From NCBI GenBank assembly GCA_032158295.1, contig CM063256.1, positions 12,880,953-12,944,952 on the forward strand: a DNA stretch of 64,000 bases. The letters are read 5' to 3'. Shown in pieces: positions 10,082 to 23,050 of this stretch. The notes under the pieces are model-generated. The model was not told the origin of the DNA. It did no database searches and worked only from the letters and a program-made list of their open reading frames with translations. Position 1 is the stretch's first letter; every line of letters starts with the position of its first letter. The translations under genes were made by a program, and so were the position numbers. Source of the DNA: Pycnopodia helianthoides. Taxonomy: Eukaryota > Echinodermata > Asteroidea > Forcipulatida > Asteriidae.

Positions 10082-11840
10082 TCTTTCAAAGTTTCAGACG
10101 AATTCATTTTTTAAATACTCGGAACAAGTATAAGAAAAAATAAGCAATTCAAAAAAAACCAAAAACAAACAATTACAGTCAACTTTGAAACAGAAAAAGC
10201 ATTGTAGAAGAATATTTCCGAAAATTTGAGCACAATTGGTTGAAATAACTACTTTAATACATTTGATTCTTTTGACTTTTTGTCAGACAGGAATTATCCC
10301 TCTAATAAAGATAACGAGTCTGAGCGCGTGTGCCCTCAATTCTCGCAAGAGGGCGCTATATACAATTATGATGACCTGGAATTGCATGATTTTTTATCCG
10401 ACCGTAATATTCGAGATTATAGGCTGAATTTATAGATCTCAAGCTTAGTAGATTAAACAAGAGCCGGCTTAAGTACAAAAACTGCTAAATAAATAAAAAA
10501 CATGCTACCAGCCAAAATCCAAAATTAAGTTTGCATGCACTTATGTGACCGGTGCCCGCTCAAATTTTGCCTAGTAAAGAATTCTATCAAGCAGTATTTT
10601 GTGGCCAATGAAAGTGAGCCCAGGCCGCAGTGTACAAATCACTGTGTTGCTAACAAAATTGCCGGCGGGACCAAACCAACACCGGCGACGAGGAGGCGCA
10701 ATCTTGCCAAGACCTTTGCCTGCTCCCCGAGTTCAAGTTTCCCTCTATCAAAAGAGCCTGAGGGCCCCACGTCACGAACAATCAAGAAACTATGTCCAAA
10801 AACATAACATCCATTTACCCACCAAATTGTTTTCTATACTCAGCAACAGACTAGACACGGCCGAAAGACGGGCATACCCGAAGGTTTGATGTTGCTCGTT
10901 TGAGTGGGGCTTGAAGTGTTGGCAAACAACATTTGCTGTTTCGGCGATGTGGTAGGTCCAATGACGTCTGAAGACGTCGTGTATTATAGAAGTTGAAAAG
11001 TAATATGATGAGGTTGCACTTTCACTGACACTTATGAAGGGATCTTCTGATAAACAAGGGTATAAAAGGGGTTTTCTTGAGCAGGGATGGGAGTAGGGCG
11101 GGACGGGGTGGGGATGAATCAGCAAGGCTTCCCCTCTTTATTTGAGATTCCCCAGTTCTTCATTACCAACTTGCCTCTTTTGACTCCTTACAACTTCTAA
11201 AATCGGGCTCAGAATTTTATACTTGGTAGCTATCGAAACAAATAAAATAAAATAAAATAATTAAAAATACTGAAAATAAAAACAACTACAACATTCGTTG
11301 TGAAAGCTCGCGGATGATAAAGTTCATAAGCACCTCCGCAACCCTGGGTCTGAAATACTGTAAGCCTATATCGAAATAGGAAAGAAAGAAAACAAAATGC
11401 ACAACCAACTCGCCATTGTTTAGTTCGATTGCCGCTATCGAAATAAGCATGAAGGTGTAACGGCAGGGTGCAACAGTCCACAATTGCATAAGTATCGTTT
11501 TCATTATTATCACCGCTTTAAAAATAACATTATTTAATCATCATTACGAAACGGTTGTGAATTAATGTTAACACAGTTTCCTGCGTTCGGTTTCGTATTA
11601 TTTCATTTTTCTCTATTATAGGGAAGTATTTCCCGAATATTTATAGCATGAGTCATCAGTAATGGTCATTTTACGTCTTGCAGCGACCTTTAGGCACAAC
11701 TCTTTCCGGGCCTAAACAAAATCTCACCAAAGACAATGGTTTTGTAAGTTGCGCTTGCAAAACCAAAACTGTTTTTTGTTTTGCAATTATTATTATTTTT
11801 GGGTAAGGAAGTGGTTGAGACTTTAGCTGGGTATCAGTCA
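10082..11840. other. Intergenic stretch upstream of SPO11
   Basis: No gene recognised. 10600-10770 is GC-richer with overlapping open frames lacking any family resemblance. The rest is AT-rich with homopolymers. Confidence 0.4.
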
Positions 11841-12220
11841 CATGCACTGGACACGTTTGGTAATTATCAAAAACCAGTATTATCACTTGGTGTATCCCAT
11901 CATATGCATAAAATAACAAACCTGTGGAAATTTGGACTCAATTATTGTCATCACAGTAATTGCAAGAAAACAATGAAAGAAAAACACCCTCGTTGCACAA
12001 AATTTGTGTGCTTTCAGGTGCATAACAAAAGGCTTCTGGCCAGAAGTCTTTTAATATTTAGCGAGAAATTACCTCTTTCTCAAAAACTATACGTTTCTTC
12101 AGAGGGAGTCGTTTCCCACTATGTTTTATACTATCAACAGCTCTCCGTTGCTCGTTACCAACTAAGTTTTTAAGCTAATATTTGTTTTGAGTAGTTACCA
12201 AACGTGTCCAGTGCCTTTAA
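11841..12220 (+). mobile_element. Family B TTAA element
   Basis: GCACTGGACACGTTTGGTAA at the left and GTGTCCAGTGCCTTTAA at the right. Internal GGTGTATCCCATCATATGCA and CACAAAATTTGTGTGCTTTC match other B copies. The left TTAA is decayed. Confidence 0.75.
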
Positions 12221-13683
12221 ACTTAATTTTATTATTTGAGTTGAGAACCCTTTTTGTACTGCTAAACAAAAGTTTGTCTTGTGCTGAGGGAATTTGATCT
12301 TTGTTATACCGTAACCGATATGTGGCAAAGGGTATCCCCCTCTAAAATGTTCCTGTACTCTAACACACTCTTTCCCTCTTGTACAGAAGTACCCCCCCCC
12401 CAACACAATGAAGACACAATAGGAGGGCGGGGCAGGGCGTGGGGGCACACCATGCCACATTATCGAACATCAACATGATTTTTGTTCCAAACCTTGCACC
12501 GCATTTGCTGCTCTTTCATCGTGAACTTTCCCGAAGGGTAGAGGTTTTCAGCCGATCTTTCATCCAACTTTTCTATTTATTTCCAGTCTTGCATTATATA
12601 TCAGGTCTTTGTTACGATCTATCGCGAACAAAAACAACACGTGTTTTTGTACCTCTCGTGTATAATAGACCAGCCTTCGGGAAAAAAACAACCCTCTCAT
12701 TATTTGGGAAGAAAACAGAGATTGGAATATGTTTTGGCCATCCAGCTGAATATGTGATTTTTTTTTACTGTAGTCTCCATAGTGTCTAGTAATGTAAACT
12801 TGATATGAAAATGATATCGGTAAAATAAACACCTCATCGTTTTGCGTGAAAACAACGTAAATGAGTCCACCGGGAAGATTGCACTTTTGGCGGGAGACGG
12901 AGAGTACGTACACCCTGACATCGCGTCCAAGTCCCCGCTGTGAATCGCCTGCTGACACACTGGACGATGACGCATTATATCAACTCCGAAAAAAAGGGTG
13001 CGGTTGTTATGCCTTTGCACATCAGACACTTTCAGAATTATGAAAAAGAATTTCAAAAAAGGAAAAAACTTTAATCTGTCAGTGTTGGATGAGGCACCGC
13101 ACTGCAAATGGTTGGTGCGTGCTCTGTCTATTTTCCTTTCTCCGATGCGCTGATTATCAATTTTAACTGGCCATTTGCATTTTGTGGAAACAAGTTGCCA
13201 AAAGTAAATTTAGAACCCCCGAATCTCTCATTTTTATTAATTAATGCAAATTATTCCATTGTCCCGACTTGCATCCACTATTAGATCACTGGAACGTTCC
13301 ATCTATTAAACATACCCCAGATATATTTGTTTTCCATTGGAACATTTTCTCCCATTTTGAAAATCAACAGTCCCCAATTAGGAGTTCAGGTTCGCAATAG
13401 TGAACCCATGTTCCAGTTGGGATATACTTTAACCCTGATATACTTTACCTCTTCTCCCATTGAGGGTCACAACGATTCGCAATTGGGTGACAACGACACC
13501 CATATCGCGCTTAAGTTCATTTTCTAAGCGGGAAACCAATCACAAACAGTATTCTGATACATATTGACTTGTAAGCTGATTAAGCACATTGCATCTCTAT
13601 GGTAAGCATTTTTTTTTTACTGTGAGGAAACTAGATAAAAAACTAGCACCAAACCCGCCATGACACGAAAGTCCCGCTCGTTC
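12221..13683. other. No gene recognised
   Basis: Long open frames of 130-135 codons exist on the minus strand near 12560-13107. They are low-complexity or frame-overlapping and match nothing I know. Confidence 0.4.
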
Positions 13684-13866
13684 AGGGCCCAGTTTCACAA
13701 AAAGTATAGCTAAGCACAACAAAATTATGCTTACCAGAACAAGGGTACCAGCCAAAATACCATGTCACACGTACAATTTGTGACTGGTATCCTGCTTATT
13801 TCTGCTTAGCAGACCATTGTTAAGCAATATTTTTTGATTAAGCATCTCTATGAAATTGGGCACTGG
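13684..13866. mobile_element. Family A inverted-repeat element
   Basis: AGGGCCCAGTTTCACAAAAA to AGCATCTCTATGAAATTGGG, about 180 bp. Confidence 0.75.
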
Positions 13867-14420
13867 TAGCCGAGACAGTCATATTTTTTTTCTCTATTAT
13901 GCATTGGCCCTTCAGGCCTCTACTGACCGTATACAAACGACCACTCATGTTATATTTCATAACCCACAGACCGCAACATCTTCCCGCAAAATGCTGAACA
14001 GAATTCCATGGGTGGTGTTGCCACTTCAAAGCGGAACGGACCGGGGATGTTTGCCTTGGCTACCAGGCTCCAAGGAGCGTTGACCTCCTTGCAGTTTTCA
14101 CTTTTTTTTCTTCTTCATCAGTATGCTCTCGCTAAGGTCGGAAAAGTGCTGATAGATTCACATAATGGGGATACTCTTTTGCAATGAATTTCTTTAAGGC
14201 ATGGGACGGAAGGGGTTGGGTTGAGGCGGGTTCTGGGGGCAGAAAGGGATGGGACTGGGACTGGAGAGGTGGTAGGAACGATACGACGAAAGCCCTGTCA
14301 TAGCGGAACTTTCCATGAAAAATGCTAATTACATTCACTCATACGTACATACATTATTGGTAGAGATGTGCACTAAACTAGGCGCGCAGACGCACAAACG
14401 CGTGTGCGACACGCCACCAT

Positions 14421-14678
14421 AAGCCCGGTTCCATTGATCTACATTATACAGTATAATGTAGATCAATGCCCGGTTCATATACTTCCTGCGAATGCGAATA
14501 TACTTCCTGCGAATGCGAATGCGAAGCTAATGTTGACGTCACAACTCTGCTTTCGCTGCGAATAATTCGGGGGATCGGAGTTGAGCACAGCTCAACCTTC
14601 CTGCGAATGCGATTGCGAAGCGAATATTGACGTCACAAATTCGCAACGAATAATTCGCAGGAAGTATGAACGGGCTTT
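14421..14678. mobile_element. Family H inverted-repeat element with inner palindrome
   Basis: Ends AAGCCCGGTTC and GAAGTATGAACGGGCTT. The inner part has repeated TTCCTGCGAATGCGAA, TTGACGTCACAA and GTTGAGCACAGCTCAAC. A 35-bp palindrome at 14433-14467 interrupts the left end. Confidence 0.75.
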
Positions 14679-14843
14679 AGGCCCCATACAAAAATGCGCG
14701 ATGTTTACTAATTTTCCCAAACAGCATAGGGAGAGTGCGCACGCGCGATGTTTAATTTACGGTTTTCATGGGAAGGGTCATCCTTTAGTCAATGAGGCTA
14801 TTATAGGACGTCACAAGCGCAAACAGCGCCCCCCGGACAGAGT

Positions 14844-15022
14844 AAAGCCAGGTTCATACTTCCTGCGAATGCGAAGCAAATATTGACGTCACAACTCTGT
14901 TTTCGCTGCGAATAATTCGCAAGAGTTGAGCACAGCTCAACCCCTGCGAACTATTCGTTGCGAATTTGTGACGTCAACATTCGCTTCGCATTCGCATTCG
15001 CAGGAAGTATGAACCGGGCTTA
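14844..15022. mobile_element. Family H inverted-repeat element
   Basis: Foldback copy, AAGCCAGGTTCATACTTCC to GGAAGTATGAACCGGGCTT, centred on GTTGAGCACAGCTCAAC. Flanked by identical 39-bp direct repeats at 14807-14845 and 15030-15068. Confidence 0.8.
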
Positions 15023-15516
15023 AAGGTATGACGTCACAAGCGCAAACAGCGCCCCCCGGACAGAGTAAGACCTGTAATTGGCTCATAGTTGCGTACACAC
15101 GCGCACATTTCAACACTGTTCGACCTCAATTCGCGATGGTGCACCATAATAATATTCATTCCTATATTCATTAACACTATATTAATTTTGTATACTAATT
15201 ATGCGCTTTTGATTTTGTTACCTTTCTATGTACTGATAATCTTATATTGAATTATTTTCCAAAAGAGTATGGAATAAACGTCATATTGAATCGAATATGC
15301 GAAAAAACCCAAACTTCCTTGCCTAACTGCATCATCAAACTACGGACGAACTCATTTTCCAATCTGTCGAGCATGTCCTCTTAGTCTTAGAGATAGTTTT
15401 GAAAACTTTTGTTTCTCTCAGGTGGAAGTTAGGCTCCGCCAAAGAATGTATCGTCTGCGGACACATTTTCCATGTCATCAGGTGTTCCATGTCTCCCGGA
15501 TTTTCTTTGATGAACA

Positions 15517-15644
15517 TCAGCATAGCGCCTCACAGTGGGACGGAGCGCCGGCACATTTCGGACAGATGTCAAATTCACCGCTATCTTGCCCGAGGGGAAT
15601 GCTCCCCAGCACCAAAATATCCCGTAACTTGGTGCCCGGAGCTT
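15517..15644 (-). CDS. Candidate terminal exon of an unrecognised gene
   Basis: A very good minus-strand acceptor (tttgtttttctctcag) is followed by 41 codons and TGA. The frame reads APGTKLRDILVLGSIPLG and later FDICPKCAGAPSHCEALC, with paired cysteines. The first two bases complete a codon, so it needs a preceding exon ending in one base; the candidate exon at 24790-24983 ends that way. An overlapping frame is also open for 76 codons, and the plus strand has its own open frame and acceptor here, so strand and frame are not certain. No match recognised. Confidence 0.3.
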
Positions 15645-18428
15645 CTGAGAGAAAAACAAAAATTGGATTGTTGTTTTCGTTGCTCGAGGCGTAACACATT
15701 GGTTTCATATTATTCATGTTTTCAAAACAAAATTAACATGATGTTGACTTTGCTAAAGTTGCCTGCAACTCGTCAAGGCTTTGTTAATTTTAAAATGAAC
15801 CGACCGCTCGAGTGAAAACAAAATGGGATATTATATATTTTTTATTACAAGGATAAACACCTTTTCTCCTGCCTTCACACGGTGGCAAACTCCAGAGCTA
15901 GACAGAACCCGGACCCATGTGTGGTTCAGTCTGACTGGAATTCCAGGTATACTTCGACCCGGGAAATTGCTCGGATTCTGGGTTAAAAAATGTTTGACAC
16001 AACGAACCAGAGAATTTCATGAGTACTTGATGTTGATAAATAATAATGATCATGAATATTGTACCACTTGAGGGACATTAAAAATGTGGCCGAGTACGTT
16101 CTCGATTTGATTTGTGTACGTAACAAATAAAGCGCAAAAAGAAATATTATAAACAATAATGGAGAACAGCAAAGAGAATCTACCCTGCCGAAATGTGTGT
16201 GGTCGTATCAGTGCAAACACGTTGCATCTCCTAATTAGTACACTTTATTACGTTCGAGTTTGGAGCATGTCTCTATACCCGCTGACAAAGGGGAGTTTAA
16301 CAAAGAGAGCACACCCCCAACCCCAAGAACCCACAAAAAAACGTACCCCAAAATACAAAACCAAACCCAAAACAACAACAGCAAAAGCAGCAACAACAAC
16401 TTCACAACTTCTATTCAGTCCAATATGAATGTAACGAAAACAAATAAACTTCGTGGGGGGGGGGGGGGTAATACCAGCCATATAAAAATACACGACAATA
16501 TAAGACAACTTTGTCACACAATGTTTTCAATTCATAATAACGAATGTTTTAATACAATACTTATTGATGTGATATTCGCATGTTATAGATAATTATCTTA
16601 CAGATCTTACAGACGCGTTAGTTTACACCGTTCAGAGACCAATTTCATTGAGATGCTTCAAGCAGAAAATATTGCTAAACACAAGAAACTCCTAAATGTC
16701 TTCTGAGGAAAAACGTTAGCAGACATTCGCTACTTGCACGGATCCGCCATGTGCGTGTAGAGCCTCGACTTCACGCTTCATTTTGTATTGAATTGTATCT
16801 GTTTCGATGAAAGTGTCATTACAATACCATGACAATCACAGAGTTGTAATAAGAATGCTTCTATTCACTGCTGTCCCAAATTCGGGGCTCTACACGCAAA
16901 TGGCTTACCCGTGCAAAGGGCGAACGGTGATTTGGCTGATGCCCTTTTCTTCTGGTTAGCAATTTCAATTTGTGCTACGCCAATTGTTGTGCTTTGGCAG
17001 CCTCGAAATTGGTGCTTTTACTGTTCAATAACGAGCGTCCAGACCGTGCAAGTTCCGCGTGTTTTTAAAATATTAGTACATTGCTTTAACATGTGAAAGA
17101 AACAAACTCACGCACTTCCGGGGACCCAAATTTCGAATACACGCGAGACTTGCATGGTTTTATGGCGGGAAATTCTACACTTCATGCCCTGCATGCACTT
17201 GTTGAAACGCTTGGTAAAACTTTTACCTAATACATGCCTCTCTGAGAACAACTTTTTTTTTGGGGGGGGGGAGGGTGAAATGTTACTCCTTCGTTGGTGA
17301 AATGAACCTAAGAATAAGTATATTTTCACCAATGAAAACAAAAGATTGAAACCCTTTATACCCAAAACAAGATTTGTTTACAGAGAGCTACGTGTTGGGT
17401 AAACGTTTTTCCCATCAAATTTGAACTGTGTGCGGTTGCGTACAAAACACCTTGTTAAAAAAACAGCCATTTAAAACACATTCAATGTCTCGTAAAGAGT
17501 GAAACTTACAAATTTAGAACCCTATGAAAAACACCAAGCATAGATTTACGTTCTGATCTGGGACCTTTGTTCAAAATTACCTTAAAACAATATTGCAGTT
17601 GATTCACAAGCAATTTGTTATTTTTTTAAATGCCGCAAGTCATGGAAATCAAAATGAAATTAATGTCGCCTTTGAAACCGTTTCCTTTTTTTTCAGACCA
17701 GATGTTCCAACAATCTTGTCACGTGTTCACAAAAATATGAATTCTGACTGTTGACCGGTACAAAAAAAAGAGACAGACTATTTTATCTTCAAGGGGCTGT
17801 ATCATGATCGAAGTCTATTTCCCTGACTGTGTCAAAACACCCCAATCACAATGTATACGATTCGGTCAGTCACCCCAATACTCACAATTAAGAGTCATTT
17901 GCAGCTTTAATATTTACATTATTACAACCACTTTGAAATCGGGAGAGTGGAATAAAATTTTCCCTCATTCCGAAACTCAAGTTTACAACATGCCACTATA
18001 GTTCACGTATCTGAATTTCCTCAGTTGAAGACAAAAACAGAAAATACAATATTTTTTAAGCCATGGAACGATGAAACAATCAGAGATGAACTTCTATTAT
18101 AAACAATTCGTGGACCAAACCTTTCAACAGTGTCAATGAACTTCCAGGGAGTGCTATTCGTCAATACCAACCAACCCCTTGTAAATTGTTTTCTCATCAA
18201 TAGTGATTACCGTAATAGATCTGATACATTGACGTCATACAGACGCCATCTTGGAGGTAAACCAACGATGAAACAACACGCATAGGATGGGCCAAGGCGC
18301 AACCTGGTTTTGACCTATACGCGAGGGCGCCCTACTCAAGTGACGTCAGGTGCATTTAGGTCTATTATCATTACATCCTTAACAATAATGACACAGACAT
18401 AATCTGGGTAACTTTTCGCAAGGTGAAG
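15645..18428. other. No gene recognised
   Basis: AT-rich. Contains a decayed family-A piece near 16640-16690 and C/A- and G-rich simple runs near 16300-16470 and 17260. Nothing codes convincingly. Confidence 0.4.
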
Positions 18429-18567
18429 CCGTATCCGAATTGGAGGCTACAAACACGGCTACGACTGTTGCTAAGGGTGTTGCTAAGGACGTCCTATACC
18501 TCAACGCATGTGACGTGGCAACCCAGCCGTAGCCGTAGCCGTAGCCGAAATTCAGACACGGGCTATG
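18429..18567. mobile_element. Family E short inverted-repeat element
   Basis: TATCCGAATTGGAGGCTAC to GTAGCCGAAATTCAGACAC, with the TTGCTAAGG core. Confidence 0.7.
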
Positions 18568-20640
18568 CTTCTCCGTTTCACTATGAAACTGCCATGGAAT
18601 ACAAACATTCAATTATTTACAGTCGTATAATGTATATGTACAAACAATGATACTAAATGGACATTCAAAAAACCACCGGTGACTACCCCCACAAAAAAAA
18701 CTTTGACAAATTCCTAACCAACATGTCAATGAAAGTAATACAAACTGCACCAGCCATACAGGGCTAATCAAATCATCACCAAAGAGGTGAAACGCATTCG
18801 GAACTGATCGGCCGAAATCGTCGCAAACGAAATGTGCTCGTCGTCACAACACAACGTCATCACAACAGAACATTTTTATTTTCTGTAAAGGCCGGAGAAG
18901 CTTTTACCCTTTTTCCCCGAGTTGCATGATCTCAAATGCAGAATCTCCAAGAAAATGTAAATCTCACGAGACAGGATAAATTACAATGGTGCATTCAAAC
19001 GCAACACAATTATAGTCCTTTTCGGAAATCGTTCGCGCTCATTCAACGAACTGTTTAGAGTTTTACAATGATGGAGCTTAAGAAAGGAATGGATATTCTT
19101 CTTATAGAGGGCGCCATAATTCTCCCCAAGAGTACATTTGAAAATCAAAACCCCTCTTAAAAACAGATAAATAGTTTATAAATAAATATACAGATTACTC
19201 GAATGCCCCTAAAAGTACAGACAAACAACAATAACAACTTTATTTAAATCTAACAATCAATTTTTCATAGAATGCTTGACGGAAGATTTCAAAGAAAGGC
19301 TTTTTATAAGACGAAGAATTAAAATATTCACTCAGGCGAAAACAATTGTGTCCATATATTCTTCTGCGAAATTTCCGCAGCAAACAGCAAGGTTTTAAAC
19401 TGTGTCGTCGTTGAGGGCGATCTATAGTGGTGTTTTCATCAGCCGATCAGAAACTTCAGAAAAACATCTTAAAATGAAAGAACTCTTGAGTCGTCCAATC
19501 GTATCGCTTGTTAGATCACGACCTGTTCGCGGGAACACAGCCCAACAACGCCCCGGCGTAAGTCTCGATCGCATCGGCCATTTCTGCAGAAACGAAACAT
19601 TGTAAACTTTTTAGAATAAAAAAGAAGAAAAAAAAGAAGAAAGAGAAAAAGATTGGTTAAAGATGGATGACGAGAACCACCTTGTGTCAACCCCCAACCA
19701 AATCACATAGAGAAGAAGACCCCATACAAAAAACAACAACAACAACAACAACAAAAACAGAAAACAATACAACATAAATTGACTACGATTAGGAATCTGA
19801 ACAAACACGACCCAACTCAAAACGGTGGAGCTCAAGTTTTGCTCGCAAGAAGGGTCAAAGGTTAGGGAACACGATCTCCGATCGAAACAATTGCATTATA
19901 AATCGGACCAATCGGATCCCAACGACACCTAGCTCTCAGCAGCTGCGTGGAAAGGTTCCTGCCGTGCCAGCCCTCGCTGGGTCAACCATACGGTAGCCCC
20001 AAGAGGACAGGTGCCCAAAGCAAAAAAAACAAAAAAACAAAACAAAACAACAACCCAATTTGCCGTGTATTTCATTTTAAGAGCCTGTTTGTGTTATGAT
20101 AATTTTGGAGGCGGGAGTGCAATACATATTCAAGAGTAATATGTTAGTGAAGAGCTAGGAACACCAACGTTGAGACTAAACAAAGAGAGTTTTATGATCA
20201 TTCAAATTAAGGTACTTTTATTTCGAGAAGAGGGAGCCAAAGTTGGTCTCGTGAATTGATTTAGACGTATCGGTTGATCTATTTCTTTAAAACTGCAGTC
20301 TTGGATTGAATACTCTTCAATACAACCCAAAATTCCAATCCAGTGTCTTTCATTTACCAAACTTAGGAAAAAAGCTCCACGCAAAAAAAACACCACAAAA
20401 CAAAAAACCCTTAACACTTACAGACCGAATAACCCATTTAGTATGTCACATTGATTTATATATGACGGGGTTGTGATGGTTTGTCGAGATTGACCGAGTC
20501 TATTTCTGTCTGTACGGGCGATATATTTCCTTCCACTTCGCTCGCCTCATTATCGCTGCAGAGTCAATGGGGTATATCAGAACGTCAAGGGTTTTTTTTT
20601 TAACGAGGAGCTGGCGTCGACATTGTTTCAACGAGCTCGT
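18568..20640. other. No gene recognised
   Basis: AT-rich with A/C-rich simple runs at about 19730-19760 and 20020-20055. No coding signal. Confidence 0.4.
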
Positions 20641-20664
20641 AATGACGTGTCGGATATAGATGAC

Positions 20665-20732
20665 TGGGTAGAGAGAGGGAGAGAGAGAAGGAGAGAGGGA
20701 GAGAGAGAGAGAGATAGAGAGAGAGAGGCAGA
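20665..20732 (+). repeat. GA-rich microsatellite
   Basis: Imperfect GAGAGAGGGAGA runs. Open frames across it are compositional. Confidence 0.85.
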
Positions 20733-20949
20733 GGCACGGGGTCGATGGCCCGGAGAGTTGGGCGGGCACATTCTGCCGTTGTTCCCCGGTCACAGGGTAA
20801 AGAAAACTTCGCCACTCTCAGAATTCCCTCATCCAACTTTGTACTCGTACTGTTGCAGTGTCGATGATCATGTTGACTAAGCAGGCTTGGGATACCCACG
20901 GGACCACTGGTCAGAATCCAGTACTTATAACTAAGAGAGGTTTGCGGTA

Positions 20950-21053
20950 ACACCATGTTCAAAATCTCTTTTGAGTAACTGTTGGTTCTGAAACGAACCG
21001 GTTGTTAACGACTCAACGTTTCGATCAGTATGCTCTGATCGTCTTCAGTACTT
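20950..21053 (-). repeat. Structured dispersed repeat, copy 1
   Basis: The minus strand reads CTGAAGA, a 7-bp hairpin (CGATCAG/CTGATCG), AAACGTTGAG, a second hairpin (GGTTC...GAACC) and CTCAAAAGAGATTT. A second copy lies at 46797-46898. Confidence 0.6.
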
Positions 21054-21221
21054 ATAACAATAGACCAGTACGTATAGCCTAAAACTTAACAAATTCAGCA
21101 GGCCCTTTTTTCCCTTACAGGTGTACTGTAGGCTATCATTTTAAAGAATGACTTGACAGCTTTTTCCAAGTCCAAACCTCTAAGTTAACAGTTCAGCAAA
21201 TATAAAAAAGAAAGAGATACA

Positions 21222-21540
21222 TTTCCAGTTATGTCTTTCAAGCAATAATTTGGCCTGGTGAAATGATGGTGCTACAAGACCTACGGTCGAGTGGAGATAT
21301 TCTCAAGATTCGAACCGCGCTAAAAAGGCAGCAGCCGTGTGATCTTGCCATGGTAGGTTTGGCTTCATGAAGAAAACAATTTCCAGTTATGGTCTTTCAA
21401 GCAATAATTTGGCCTGGTGAAAGATGGTGCTACAAGACCTACGGTCGAGTGGAGATATTCTCAAGATTCGAGCCGCGCTAAAAAGGCAGACAAGCCGGTG
21501 TGATCTTGCCATGGTAGGTTTGGCGTCATGGAAGAGAACA
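21222..21540 (+). repeat. Tandem duplication of about 160 bp
   Basis: Two adjacent copies begin TTTCCAGTTATG at 21222 and 21380 and share AGCAATAATTTGGCCTGGTG and GACCTACGGTCGAGTGGAG, with a few substitutions and indels. Confidence 0.85.
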
Positions 21541-22139
21541 GGATGGGCTGCGATCATCTCGGCTAATAATTGATTAAATTAATATGATCCTAATATCAAA
21601 CACAATTGAGGACAGCCCGTTCCCTCGTCAAAGTCTCAATTTCATTATTACATGAGAGAAAAGCAAAGTGAGAAGGGTCCTATCTTTTTTGGCACTAATT
21701 CCATAAATCTGCCTACCGGTATAGCAATTCTATTTGCTTATACTTCAGCAGAAACAAAATATGCGTAAGCACATGTATTTTACAACATTTCGAAAGAATT
21801 TCACGGCGCTTGGTCGTCAGATTTCGTTGAAAAGTCGAATTAGGTTTGAGTTCACGACGAGGTAGGTGTGAGTCACAAACCACTGAGTTACGAAGTACTT
21901 TGAAGGAGAGCATACAACAAAATGCGCACACAACAAAAAACCTGCAATCGGGAACCTCCTTTGTCCATCTTTTTGGGCAACAGCTCCCTTTGTTTTTGCA
22001 TGCACTTTCCAACTGGGACCTTCACCCAATCGGAGACCTTCACCCAATCGGGGACACTCTTGTCCTCTTTTGTTGTAGGTTCCCGTTTTGCAAGTGTATA
22101 CCTATACCCCACTCCCAAACACACATAAACACACACATA

Positions 22140-22612
22140 GTGTGAATCCCGTAAATCGTGGACTTCTCGTTGTTCTCCCATTGTTTGGACTTAGTTTGGA
22201 CAGAGCGAGGACGTCCTCCTCGCTCTGTCACAACACCCGGATCCCTTTTGTCAAAGTCCTCGGTTTCAACGGGTAGACACTCTCACACTCACACTGTGTT
22301 TGTGAATCCCTTAAATCGAGAACTTCCCTTTGTTCTCCCATTGTTTGGACTTAGTTTGGACAGAGCGAGGACGTCCTCGCTCTGTCACAACACCCGGATC
22401 CCTTTTGTCAAAGTCCTCGGTTTCAACGGGTAGACACTCTCACACTCCCACTGTGTTTGTGAATCCCTTAAATCGAGCACTTCCCTTTGTTCTCCCAGTG
22501 TTTGGACTTTGGTTTTTTTCTTTGGTACACGAAAGCGAAGCGAGGACGTCCTCGCTCTCTCAAAACATCCGGATCACTTTTGTCAAAGTCCTCGGTTTCA
22601 ACGGGTAGACAC
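22140..22612 (+). repeat. Three-unit tandem repeat of about 155 bp
   Basis: Units share GTGAATCCC, CCCTTTGTTCTCCCA, the palindrome AGCGAGGACGTCCTCGCT and CAACGGGTAGACAC. Successive units start near 22140, 22302 and 22459. The third has an insertion before the palindrome. Confidence 0.85.
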
Positions 22613-22879
22613 GCTCACCAAACACGAAATCAAAATTTTCCAACTCAAAAGCAGAAAATCATCAAGTCAGAAATTCCTACGAGCTAATGAATGTAAAAGT
22701 CGCCGATTGTTGGCAGATAATATTTCCATGCTGATTGCGGCAACATGTCATCATTATTTTGTAAACGGTTTGTGTTCCACTGGACTCACTTTGTGATTTG
22801 ATACTGTGTCTTTACCGGTGGTGTTACGAGATCTTCGCTGACTGACACTTTTCAGAGCTACAAAACGTCACGTTTACTG

Positions 22880-23050
22880 TTAGTGTATATGGGCCGTTTT
22901 CGAAACTTCGGTTTAGGCTTGGGCTTGGGCTTGGGCGCTATCAGTTATTTTGAAAACGTGTGCCTTCGTTATGTGGCTAGCTTAAGACAGGCAGACGGAG
23001 TCAAAGCCGGAGCCAAGGCCAAAGCAGTGGTTTCGAAAACGGCCATAGTT
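22880..23050. mobile_element. Short foldback element
   Basis: ATGGGCCGTTTTCGAAACTT at the left and GGTTTCGAAAACGGCCAT at the right, with a GGCTTGGGCTTGGGC inner repeat mirrored by GCCGGAGCCAAGGCC. Confidence 0.65.

Noticed and set aside
12560..13107. Two overlapping 132-135 codon minus-strand open frames
   Set aside because: Two frames open over the same bases, no recognised domain, poor start and splice context.
22158..22687. Series of similar 90-codon open frames
   Set aside because: Created by the three-unit tandem repeat; no start context, splice sites or family match.
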